From Caulobacter sp. Root655 (GTDB lineage Bacteria > Pseudomonadota > Alphaproteobacteria > Caulobacterales > Caulobacteraceae), in contig NZ_LMHC01000007.1 of assembly GCF_001427665.1 (NCBI RefSeq), positions 1-64,000 of the forward strand: 64,000 nt of DNA, read 5' to 3'. Below the pieces are notes generated by a model. The model made no database searches, was not told where the DNA came from, and saw only the letters and a program-made list of their open reading frames with translations. The position numbers and the translations under genes are program-made. Below are positions 18,765 to 26,649 of this stretch, piece by piece (positions within the stretch are counted from its first letter, which is position 1; each line of letters starts with the position of its first letter).

Positions 18765-19784
18765 TCAGGCCTTGTGGGTGCGGGCGTAGTGGTCGAAGGC
18801 CACCGCGGCGACGATGATCAGGCCGATCACCACCTGCTGGAAGTACGAGGTCACATGCATGATCACGAGGCCGTTCGACAGCACCCCGATCAGCAAGGCG
18901 CCCAGGATGGTGCCGCCGACGCCGCCGGAGCCGCCCGTGAGGCTGGCCCCGCCGATCACCACCGAGGCGATGACGCGCAGCTCGTAGCCCGTGCCGCCCA
19001 CGGCCTCGGCCGAACCCAGGCGCGCCGACAGCAGGAAGCCCGACAGACCGGCCAGGGCGCCGATCACCGCGTAGACGCTGGTCACGATGAAATCGACGTT
19101 GACGCCCGACAGGCGGGCGGCCTCGGCGTTGCCGCCGACCGCATAGACCTGCCGACCGTAGCGGGTGTAGCGCAGCACCAGGTGGCCCACGGCGGCCACC
19201 AGGGCGAAGACCACCACTGGAACCGGCACGAACAGGATGTGGCCCGTGCCCCACCAGCGGTAGGCGGCGTCGAAGCCCGAGATCGGGCCGCCGTCGTTCA
19301 GGATCAGCGTCGCGCCGCGCCAGACGGTCATGCCGCCCAGGGTGACGATGAAGGCTGGCACATGCAGCCAGGTGACCGCCTTGCCGTGGATGTAGCCGCC
19401 GGCCAAGCCGACCAGGCTGGAGAGGGCCAGGGCGATCAGCCAACTGGCTGGCGAGGCGCCGAGCACGGCCGTCACCACATAGGCGGCCGCGAGCGAGGCG
19501 AAGGCCAGCAGCGAGCCCACCGCCACGTCGATGCCGCCGATCAGGATCACATAGGTCATGCCGACCGCGATGATCCCGTAGATCGACACCTCGCTAAGAA
19601 TGTTCAGCGCGTTGCGAACGGTCAGAAAGCGCTCGTTGACGGCGCCGAACACGGCGATCAGCAGCAGCAGGAACAGGATTGTCCGGTGCTTGCGCGCGAA
19701 GGCCAGGAGGCTGAAGCGCCGACCAGGCGGCGGAGCGGCCCGCTCGGCGGCCGGATCGGGGGAAAGCGTCGGGGAGGCGGTCAT
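18765..19784 (-). CDS. iatP: Inositol ABC transporter permease
   Basis: A 339-residue RbsC-type permease with about ten membrane helices and the family segments MTYVILIGGIDVAVGSLLA and GGASLTGGSGGVGGTILGALLIGVLSNGLV. It forms the membrane channel of an import complex with the ATPase and binding protein encoded just upstream. The ATG overlaps the stop of iatA (ATGA). The myo-inositol assignment rests on similarity of the three-gene set to the C. crescentus iat system and on the neighbouring iol genes; by sequence alone it could be a ribose-type importer. Confidence 0.85.
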   Translation of the reverse strand: MTASPTLSPDPAAERAAPPPGRRFSLLAFARKHRTILFLLLLIAVFGAVNERFLTVRNALNILSEVSIYGIIAVGMTYVILIGGIDVAVGSLLAFASLAAAYVVTAVLGASPASWLIALALSSLVGLAGGYIHGKAVTWLHVPAFIVTLGGMTVWRGATLILNDGGPISGFDAAYRWWGTGHILFVPVPVVVFALVAAVGHLVLRYTRYGRQVYAVGGNAEAARLSGVNVDFIVTSVYAVIGALAGLSGFLLSARLGSAEAVGGTGYELRVIASVVIGGASLTGGSGGVGGTILGALLIGVLSNGLVIMHVTSYFQQVVIGLIIVAAVAFDHYARTHKA

Positions 19785-21328
19785 GCGGGACGGTGTTCCA
19801 TTCCTGACGGCGAAGACCGGCCGGCGCCCGTCGCCATGTAGGCCATCAGACCTTCTTCAGTGGCCGTTTCGGCCTCGAGGTTGGCGACGATCGCGCCTTC
19901 GCGGAAGACGATGATGCGATCGCTGACGGCCATGACCTCGGCCAGCTCCGAGGAGATGACGACGATGGCCACGCCCTGGGCGGCCAGGTCGGACAGCACC
20001 TGGTGGACCTCGGCCTTGGCGCCGATGTCGATACCGCGGGTGGGCTCGTCGACGATCAGCACGCGCGGGGCGAGGGCCATCGAGCGGCCCAGCAGCACCT
20101 TCTGCTGGTTGCCGCCCGACAGCTTGCCGATCGGGGTCTCCTGACTGGCCATCTTGATCCGCAGCTTCTGGCGATAGATCTCGACGAGGTCGCGCTCGGC
20201 GCGTTCGTCGACCCACTGGCCCAGGCGGCTCAGGGGCTTGAGGCTGGGCAGGCTGAGATTGTGGCGGATGGAATGGTCCAGGAAACAGCCCTGCTGCTTG
20301 CGGTCCTCGGGCACCAGCATGACGCCGGCCCGGATCGCGTCGCGCGGCGACTTCAGCTTCAGCGGCTTGTCGTCCAGCCGGATCTCCCCCGAGGCCAGGG
20401 CGTCGGCGCCGAAGATCAGGCGAGCGAGATCCGTGCGGCCGGCCCCGACCAGGCCGGCCAGGCCGACGATCTCGCCGGCGCGCACCTCCAGCGAAATGTC
20501 CTTCAGATAGTCAGGCGCGGTCAGGCGAGGGTGGCGGGGCGTCACGGCCTCGACCTTCAGCACGACCGGGCCGGGCGGGCCCGAACGGACGCGGCGGACG
20601 AACTCGACGGAGCGACCGACCATCAGCCGGACCATGTCATCGACCTCGACGTCGGCCACATCGCCGCTGGCCACATAGCGGCCATCGCGCATCACTGTGT
20701 AGCGGTCGCACATGGCCTTCACTTCGGTCAGGCGGTGCGAGACGTAGATGACACTGACGCCGCGCGCCTTCAGGTCGGCGATGATGGCGTGCAGGCGGTC
20801 GACCTCGCGGCTGCTGAGAGCCGCCGTGGGCTCGTCCATGATGATCAGCCGAGCGTTCAGCGTCATCGCCTTGGCGATCTCGACCATCTGCTGCTCGGCC
20901 ACGGTCAGGCGGCTGACCGGCTCGTCGGGATCGAGCGGCAGGCCCAGTTCGCCCAGCAGAGCCTGGGCGTCGGCGCGCAGTCGCCGCCAGTCGATCAGGC
21001 CCAGCCGCTTCGGTTCGCGGCTCAGGTAGATGTTCTCGGCGACGCTGAGCTCGGGGAACAGATTGAATTCCTGGTAGATCGTCGCGATGCCCAGCTGCTG
21101 GCGGCGCAGGGGCGTGTCACGCGGATCCAGCGGCTGTCCGTCGAACGTGACCGCCCCTTCGTCGGCCGCATGGGCCGCCGAGAGAATCTTGATCAGGGTT
21201 GACTTGCCCGCGCCGTTCTCGCCCAGCAGGGCGTGGATCTCGCCGCGCCCGACCTCGATCCGGACCTGGTCGAGGGCGCGCACGCCGGGAAAGCTCTTGC
21301 TGACCTGGCTGACATCCAGAAGAGTCAT
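19781..21328 (-). CDS. iatA: Inositol ABC transporter ATPase, duplicated
   Basis: A 515-residue sugar-type ATPase with two fused ABC domains, as in RbsA. The first has Walker A GENGAGKST at 36-44, the signature region LTVAEQQMVEIAKAM and Walker B LIIMDEPTAALS. The second carries the degenerate GLVGAGRTD P-loop, LSGGNQQKVLLGRSMA and VLIVDEPTRGIDIGAK. The start at 21328 (MTLLDVSQVSKSF) is where the family begins; the frame stays open upstream into ibpA without family sequence. It lies 20 bp after ibpA and overlaps iatP by 4 bp. Confidence 0.9.
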   Translation of the reverse strand: MTLLDVSQVSKSFPGVRALDQVRIEVGRGEIHALLGENGAGKSTLIKILSAAHAADEGAVTFDGQPLDPRDTPLRRQQLGIATIYQEFNLFPELSVAENIYLSREPKRLGLIDWRRLRADAQALLGELGLPLDPDEPVSRLTVAEQQMVEIAKAMTLNARLIIMDEPTAALSSREVDRLHAIIADLKARGVSVIYVSHRLTEVKAMCDRYTVMRDGRYVASGDVADVEVDDMVRLMVGRSVEFVRRVRSGPPGPVVLKVEAVTPRHPRLTAPDYLKDISLEVRAGEIVGLAGLVGAGRTDLARLIFGADALASGEIRLDDKPLKLKSPRDAIRAGVMLVPEDRKQQGCFLDHSIRHNLSLPSLKPLSRLGQWVDERAERDLVEIYRQKLRIKMASQETPIGKLSGGNQQKVLLGRSMALAPRVLIVDEPTRGIDIGAKAEVHQVLSDLAAQGVAIVVISSELAEVMAVSDRIIVFREGAIVANLEAETATEEGLMAYMATGAGRSSPSGMEHRPA

Positions 21329-21348
21329 CGTTTCATCCGCCGCCGAGA

Positions 21349-22332
21349 CTACTTCACCTCGGATATGCGTGAAGCCTCGGCGAGATTGGCGCTGGTGATC
21401 AATATCGGGGTGAGGCTGACGGACTTGGGCGCCGCGCCGGTCTTGATCTTGGCCACGGCCTGGCGAAGGGCGGTGCGGATCTGCTGGCCGGGGTTCTGCT
21501 CGACCGAAGCCACCATCTCGCCGGCCCTGATCCGGGCCAGGGCCTCGGGAATGGCGTCGAAGCCCAGCACCTTGATCTTGTTCGGACCGAAGCCGGCGGC
21601 GCGCACGGCCTCCAGCGCACCCATGGCCATGTCGTCGTTCAGGCACAGGATCACGTCGGGTGGGGTGTCGTGCATCGAGGTCAGCACGTTCTGGGTGACG
21701 GTCAGGGCCTGGTCACGCTTGGAGTTGGCGGTCTGCTCGGTGACGATCTTGAACGCCGGGCCGCCGGCCGCGAGGCCCTCGTGGACGCCCTTGACCCGCT
21801 CGATCGAGCTGGAGCTGCCGGGGTCGTTGGTGATCACCACGACGCGCGCGCCGGCGGGGTAGGTCTTGACCACCCAATCGGCCATCGCACGGCCGCCGGC
21901 CACGTTGTCGGCCCCGACGTGCGGCACGGGCGTCTTCGCGCCGGCGATGTTGCGGTCGACCGAGATCACCGCGACGCCCTGTTCGACCAGTTCGTCGGCG
22001 GCGGTGGCCAGGGCCTTGGAGTCGGTCGGGGCGACGATCACCACCTTGGCGCCCTGCACCGCGGCGGCCTCGAGGTCGGCGATCTGCTTGGAGGAGTTGT
22101 TCTGGGCGTCCATCACCTGGACCTTCACGCCCAGCTTGGTGGCCTCGTCCTCGAGCTCGCGACGCATGGCCACGAAGAAGGGCTGGGAGAGGTCGTTGAA
22201 GCTGACCACGATTTCGGAGGCGTTCTGGCCGCCGCGCGCGCATCCGCCAAGCAAGCCGCCGGCCACCGCCGTCAGCCCAAGTCCCGACACCAGGCCAAGG
22301 AAGCGTCGGCGTGATGTCAGGGGGCGGATCAT
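21349..22332 (-). CDS. ibpA: Inositol-binding periplasmic lipoprotein
   Basis: A 327-residue ribose-type substrate-binding protein (Peripla_BP_4), first gene of the transporter operon. The N-terminus combines a twin-arginine motif (SRRRFLGLVSG) with a lipobox (LLGGC, Cys about residue 31), so it is probably a Tat-exported lipoprotein, which is unusual for this family. Ligand-binding blocks include FFVAMRRELEDEA, VSVDRN-like segment VISVDRNI, and GFDAIPEALARIRAGE. A GGAA-N6-TTCC site 72 bp upstream suggests IolR control. myo-Inositol as ligand is inferred from operon and from the C. crescentus homologue set. Confidence 0.85.
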   Translation of the reverse strand: MIRPLTSRRRFLGLVSGLGLTAVAGGLLGGCARGGQNASEIVVSFNDLSQPFFVAMRRELEDEATKLGVKVQVMDAQNNSSKQIADLEAAAVQGAKVVIVAPTDSKALATAADELVEQGVAVISVDRNIAGAKTPVPHVGADNVAGGRAMADWVVKTYPAGARVVVITNDPGSSSSIERVKGVHEGLAAGGPAFKIVTEQTANSKRDQALTVTQNVLTSMHDTPPDVILCLNDDMAMGALEAVRAAGFGPNKIKVLGFDAIPEALARIRAGEMVASVEQNPGQQIRTALRQAVAKIKTGAAPKSVSLTPILITSANLAEASRISEVK

Positions 22333-22403
22333 GGCGTTTCCCTACTCTCTAATGGCATGGTTATCGGATGCGGAGCATCGCCTTGGTTGCCTGACACAAG
22401 AGT

Positions 22404-22417
22404 GGAAGATAAATTCC
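22404..22417. promoter_or_regulatory. Candidate IolR operator before ibpA
   Basis: GGAA-GATAAA-TTCC. The GGAA-N6-TTCC form matches the binding pattern described for RpiR-family IolR proteins. It lies 72 bp upstream of ibpA, in a 204-bp gap after idhA. Confidence 0.65.
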
Positions 22418-22536
22418 ATGTCAAGAATATCGGGGAAAGAACGTTTCATTTTTGCCGTGACGACACCGGCGGGCGAGCAGGCTTTTCGAGAGGCGTCCGC
22501 TCGCCTCGCCTGTCACGCCGCGTCCCGGCTCGGAGG

Positions 22537-23523
22537 CTACAGCCTCACGACCTGGCTCGTCCTGGCCGACTGGCCGGCCGCCTCGGCCAGGGCCAGGGCC
22601 TCAACGCCATCGACATAGCCGATCAAGGGGAGGGTTTCGCCACGAACGATCTGCGCGAAATGTTCCATCTCGCGGCGGTAGGCCTCGGCATAGCGGTCGA
22701 GGAAGAAGTTCTGGAACGCGTCGCTGGCCACGCCGCCCTTGCCCCAGACCGAGACCGTGCTCTCCATGACGTTGTCGGCGCGGACCAAGCCCTTCGAGCC
22801 GAACGCCTCGATGCGCTGGTCGTATCCGTAGCCGCTGCGGCGGCTGTTGCTGATAACGCAGATCTTGCCCGAGGCGGTGCGCAGCAGGATCTTGGCGGTG
22901 TCGACGTCGCCGGCCTCGCCGATCGCGGGATCCACCAGGCAGCTGGCGGTGGCGAAGACCTCCGTCACCGGTTCATCCAGCAGCCAGCGGGCCATGTCGA
23001 AGTCATGGATGGCCATGTCCTTGAACAGGCCGCCCGACACCTTGACATACGAGACCGGCGGCGGGGCTGGGTCGTGGCTCGTGATGTGAACCGTCTCCAG
23101 GGCGCCGACCACGCCGGCGGCCAGGCGCGCCTTCAGGCCCTGGAAGTTGGGGTCGAAGCGACGATTGAAGCCCAGGAACAGCCTGACGCCCCGACCGCCC
23201 AACGCCGCGGCGGCCGAGCGGGCGCGGTCCAGGTCTTGGTCGATCGGCTTCTCGCAGAATACGGCCTTGCCCGCCGCCACGGCCTTCAGGCTGTAGTCGA
23301 GATGGGTGTCGGTCGAGCTTGCGATGATGACGCCGGCCACGGACGGATCGTTCAATGCGGCGTCGAGGTCGGAGACCTGCGCGCCCGTCTCCGCGGCGAG
23401 GTCCTCGGCCGCCGCGGCGACGGGGTCGACGACATGCTTCAGGCGCAGGCCCGGCTGGTTGGCGACGTTCTTGGCGTGGATGCGACCGATGCGGCCCGCG
23501 CCCAGGATGGCGATGTCGTGCAT
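22537..23523 (-). CDS. idhA: myo-Inositol 2-dehydrogenase
   Basis: A 328-residue Gfo/Idh/MocA oxidoreductase (IdhA/IolG), catalysing NAD-dependent oxidation of myo-inositol to scyllo-inosose, the first catabolic step. The Rossmann motif GAGRIGRIHAKN begins at residue 7, EKPID carries the conserved catalytic lysine, and SHDPAPPPVSYVKVSGGLFKDMAIHDFDM contains the substrate-site histidine/aspartate pattern of inositol dehydrogenases (shown here as key residues in SGGLFKDMAIHDFD). The start at 23523 (MHDIAILGAG) fits the family; longer in-frame sequence upstream is not conserved-looking. It is divergent from iolR. Confidence 0.92.
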   Translation of the reverse strand: MHDIAILGAGRIGRIHAKNVANQPGLRLKHVVDPVAAAAEDLAAETGAQVSDLDAALNDPSVAGVIIASSTDTHLDYSLKAVAAGKAVFCEKPIDQDLDRARSAAAALGGRGVRLFLGFNRRFDPNFQGLKARLAAGVVGALETVHITSHDPAPPPVSYVKVSGGLFKDMAIHDFDMARWLLDEPVTEVFATASCLVDPAIGEAGDVDTAKILLRTASGKICVISNSRRSGYGYDQRIEAFGSKGLVRADNVMESTVSVWGKGGVASDAFQNFFLDRYAEAYRREMEHFAQIVRGETLPLIGYVDGVEALALAEAAGQSARTSQVVRL

Positions 23524-23622
23524 GGGAACCTTCGTACTCTCAAGGGATTGAGCGCCGGCGCGGCCATCGCTGCTCTCTCGTCCAGCTCGTGCGGTGGTCG
23601 CGATTTCGCCTTCCTGTAGCTT

Positions 23623-23659
23623 GGAATAAAAATTCCCTCTATAGCTAAAGCGGAATTCC
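23623..23659. promoter_or_regulatory. Candidate IolR operators between idhA and iolR
   Basis: GGAA-TAAAAA-TTCC at 23623-23636 is a full site 100 bp before idhA. A contiguous GGAATTCC at 23652-23659 follows. Both lie in the divergent idhA/iolR gap, so IolR could repress idhA and its own gene from here. Confidence 0.65.
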
Positions 23660-23743
23660 TGATCGTGATCGGAACCGTGGTGTCCGGGCACGGGATGGAT
23701 ACTCTAAATTTGGATCGTCGAGCCCCAGATGACGGAAGAGACC

Positions 23744-24607
23744 ATGGCGGCGAATGCGCCGGCCAGCGCGGACGAACTGAGGGCGGCGATCCTCGATCGT
23801 TACGAAACACTCAGCAAGCGCCTGCAGCAGATCGCCCGCTACGCGCTGGATGAGCCCAACGGAATGGCGCTGGAAACCCTGGCGGTGATCTCCGAGCGGT
23901 GCGGCGTGCAACCTTCGGCCATCGTCCGTTTCGCCAAAACCTTCGGCTATCCCGGCGCCAGCCAGATGCAACGGCTGTTCCGCGACGGTCTGCTGTCGGC
24001 TCACACGGGGCTGGGTTACGGCGAGCGCGTGCGCCACTTCAACGAGGCGGTGGCCAGAAAGCCCAACGGCGGCGGCGCCGAGGTGTTGGCCGAGTTCGTC
24101 GAGGGCAATACCCTGGCCTTGGAGAACTTGGCCCAGACCGTCAGCGAAGAGGACATGTCCAAAGCCGTGAAGCTGATCGACGAGGCCGAGACGGTTTATG
24201 TCGTCGGTTTCCGCCGCTCGTTCCCGGTGGCCTCGTACTTGGCCTATTCGCTGCAGCAGGTGAACAAACGCACCCTATTCATCGATGGCGTGGCGGGCCT
24301 GACCAGGCAACAGGTCCAAACCATCGGGCCGAAGGATCTGCTGATCGCCGTCAGCTACCACCCGTACGCCGAAGAGACGGTTCAAGCCGTCGAGATGGCC
24401 GTCGAGCGGAGCGCGAAGGTGCTCTCCATCAGCGACAGCCTGGTCAGCCCGATCGCCAAGCCGGCCAGCCTGGTCCTGCATGTGCGCGAGTCCGAGGTGA
24501 GGACCTTCCGCTCGCTGGCCGCCTCGATCTGCTTGGCCCAGGCCCTTGTGATCGGCTTTGCCTTCGAGTCCAACAAGGCAAAAGGGAAGGGCCGCAAGAG
24601 CGGTTGA
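23744..24607 (+). CDS. iolR: RpiR-family transcriptional regulator of inositol genes
   Basis: A 287-residue regulator with an N-terminal HTH_6 domain (about residues 15-85, LQQIARYALDEP ... SERCGVQPSAIVRFAKTFGYPG) and a C-terminal SIS sugar-isomerase-like domain (about 125-255, VYVVGFRRSFPVASYLAYS ... LLIAVSYHPYAEETV) that would bind a sugar-phosphate-like inducer. An ATG at 23729 would add five residues, but GACGGAAGAG sits just before ATG 23744, so I chose that. It lies between idhA and iolC. In C. crescentus the homologue represses the inositol genes; the GGAA-N6-TTCC sites here fit that role. Confidence 0.9.
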   Translation: MAANAPASADELRAAILDRYETLSKRLQQIARYALDEPNGMALETLAVISERCGVQPSAIVRFAKTFGYPGASQMQRLFRDGLLSAHTGLGYGERVRHFNEAVARKPNGGGAEVLAEFVEGNTLALENLAQTVSEEDMSKAVKLIDEAETVYVVGFRRSFPVASYLAYSLQQVNKRTLFIDGVAGLTRQQVQTIGPKDLLIAVSYHPYAEETVQAVEMAVERSAKVLSISDSLVSPIAKPASLVLHVRESEVRTFRSLAASICLAQALVIGFAFESNKAKGKGRKSG

Positions 24608-24664
24608 ACCCCGCGATTCAGTCCGGACCGAAAATGAAATGCGCGTTGCGAAAATTTCTAATTT

Positions 24665-24678
24665 GGAATATGCGTTAC
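24665..24678. promoter_or_regulatory. Degenerate IolR-like site before iolC
   Basis: GGAA-TATGCG-TTAC has one mismatch from GGAA-N6-TTCC and lies 46 bp before iolC in an AT-rich patch. It is weaker than the other sites but correctly placed to control iolCDEB. Confidence 0.4.
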
Positions 24679-24723
24679 ATAATGCCAGCGGGAAGGCTGG
24701 CCCGACAGTAGCGTGGAACCGGC

Positions 24724-26649
24724 ATGGCGCAGGACGCAAAGACCCTTGATCTGATCGCCATCGGCCGCTCCTCGGTCGACCTCTACGGTCAGCAGATCGG
24801 CGGTCGGCTGGAGGACATGGGGTCGTTCGCCAAGTACCTGGGCGGCAGCCCGACCAACACCGCCTCGGGCGGGGCCCGCCTGGGCCTGAAGACCGGCCTG
24901 CTGACCCGGGTCGGGGCTGACCACATGGGCCGCTTCATCCGCGAGCAGCTGGCTCGCGAGGGCGTCGACGTGGCGGGGGTGCTGACCGACCCCGAGCGGC
25001 TGACCGCCCTGGTGATCCTGGGCATCCGCGACCGCGACACCTTTCCGCTGATCTTCTACCGCGAGAATTGCGCCGACATGGCGCTGGAGGAGGGCGACGT
25101 CGATCCGGCGTGGCTGGCCTCGGCGGGCGCGGTGCTGATCAACGGCACGCACCTTTCCCAGCCCGGCGTCTACGCCGCCAGCCTGAAGGCCGCCAAGGCG
25201 GTCAAGGCGACGGGCGGCCGGGTGGCTTTCGACATCGACTACCGCCCGGTGCTGTGGGGCCTGACCGGCAAGGACGCCGGCGAGAACCGCTTCGTCGAGA
25301 ACCAGGACGTCACCCGCAAGCTGCAGGAGGTCCTGACCCTTTGCGACCTGATCGTCGGCACCGAGGAGGAGATCCACATCCTGGGCGGCGCGACCGACAC
25401 CGTCACCGCCCTGCGCGCCATCCGCGAACGCACCGATGCGCTGCTGGTTTGCAAGCGCGGCCCGGACGGTTGCGTCGCCTTCCCGGGCGCGGTGCCCGAC
25501 GCGCTCGACGAGGGCGTCAGCGCCCGCGGCTTCAAGGTCGAGGTGTTCAACGTGCTGGGGGCGGGGGACGCCTTCATGGCCGGCTTCCTGCGCGGCTGGC
25601 TGCGCGGCGAAGCCATCGAGACCAGCTGCGAGTGGGGCAACGCCTGTGGAGCCATCGTCGTGTCGCGCCACGGCTGCGCCCCGGCCATGCCGACCTGGAT
25701 CGAGCTGGAGCAGTTCCTGGGCGAGCGTGAGCGGCCATTCCGCCTGCGCGAGGACAAGGACCTCGAGCACACCCATTGGGCCACCACGCGCGAGGGCGTG
25801 CAGGAGGAACTGACCGTTCTGGCCATGGATCACCGCAGCCAGTTCGAGGACCTGATCGCCGAGACCGGCGCCGACGCCGCCCGCATTCCGCGCTTCAAGA
25901 CCCTGGCCCTGCGCGCCGTCGAGACGGTGGCCGGCGGTGACCACCGATTTGGCGTGCTGCTGGACGGTCGGTTCGGCTTCGACGCCCTGGCCCAGGCTGC
26001 TGACCGGCCCTACTGGATCGGCCGTCCGATCGAGCTGCCCAGGTCGCGGCCGTTGCAGTTCGAGAGCTCGGCCGACGTGGGGACGGAGCTGACCGAATGG
26101 CCGCTGAACCACGTGGTCAAGTGCCTGGTCTTCTATCATCCCGACGACGAGGTCGCGCTGCGCGAGCAGCAGGAGCGCCAACTGCTCCGGCTGTTCGACG
26201 CCTGCCGCAAGACCCGCCACGAACTGCTGGTCGAGGTGATCCTGCCCCAGGGCATGGATAGCGACAGCCGCACCGTGGCCCGCGCCATCCGTCGCCTCTA
26301 CGCCGTCGGCGTGCGGCCCGACTGGTGGAAGCTGGAGCCCGTCTCCGACCCCGCCGCCTGGCGCGAGATCGAGATCGCGGTCAACGAGAATGATCCGCTG
26401 TGCCGGGGCGTGGTGCTGCTGGGCCTGTCGGCGCCGGAGGCCGAGCTGCTGGCCTCGTTCGAGGTCGCCGCGCCCTTCGCGATCGTCAAGGGCTTCGCCG
26501 TGGGGCGCACCATCTTCTACGACGTCGCCCGGGACTGGCTGAGCGACCGCATCGATGACGACGCGGCCGTGACGGCCCTGGCCGGCAAGTTCACCGTGCT
26601 GGTCGAGGCCTGGCGCCGGGCCCGCGCTGCTGGAAAGAGGGCCGCGTAA
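24724..26649 (+). CDS. iolC: 5-Dehydro-2-deoxygluconokinase fused to DUF2090 domain
   Basis: A 641-residue fusion. Residues 1-330 form a PfkB-family kinase phosphorylating 2-deoxy-5-keto-D-gluconate: GGSPTNTASGGARLGLKTGL near 40-60 and GAGDAF at 279-284 with catalytic Asp282. From about residue 355 a DUF2090 domain begins (ELTVLAMDHRSQFE), an aldolase-like barrel found fused to IolC in many bacteria. No separate iolJ aldolase gene is in the window, so this domain may split the phosphorylated product into dihydroxyacetone phosphate and malonate semialdehyde; that is inference. First gene of iolCDEB; its stop overlaps the iolD start. Confidence 0.92.
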   Translation: MAQDAKTLDLIAIGRSSVDLYGQQIGGRLEDMGSFAKYLGGSPTNTASGGARLGLKTGLLTRVGADHMGRFIREQLAREGVDVAGVLTDPERLTALVILGIRDRDTFPLIFYRENCADMALEEGDVDPAWLASAGAVLINGTHLSQPGVYAASLKAAKAVKATGGRVAFDIDYRPVLWGLTGKDAGENRFVENQDVTRKLQEVLTLCDLIVGTEEEIHILGGATDTVTALRAIRERTDALLVCKRGPDGCVAFPGAVPDALDEGVSARGFKVEVFNVLGAGDAFMAGFLRGWLRGEAIETSCEWGNACGAIVVSRHGCAPAMPTWIELEQFLGERERPFRLREDKDLEHTHWATTREGVQEELTVLAMDHRSQFEDLIAETGADAARIPRFKTLALRAVETVAGGDHRFGVLLDGRFGFDALAQAADRPYWIGRPIELPRSRPLQFESSADVGTELTEWPLNHVVKCLVFYHPDDEVALREQQERQLLRLFDACRKTRHELLVEVILPQGMDSDSRTVARAIRRLYAVGVRPDWWKLEPVSDPAAWREIEIAVNENDPLCRGVVLLGLSAPEAELLASFEVAAPFAIVKGFAVGRTIFYDVARDWLSDRIDDDAAVTALAGKFTVLVEAWRRARAAGKRAA

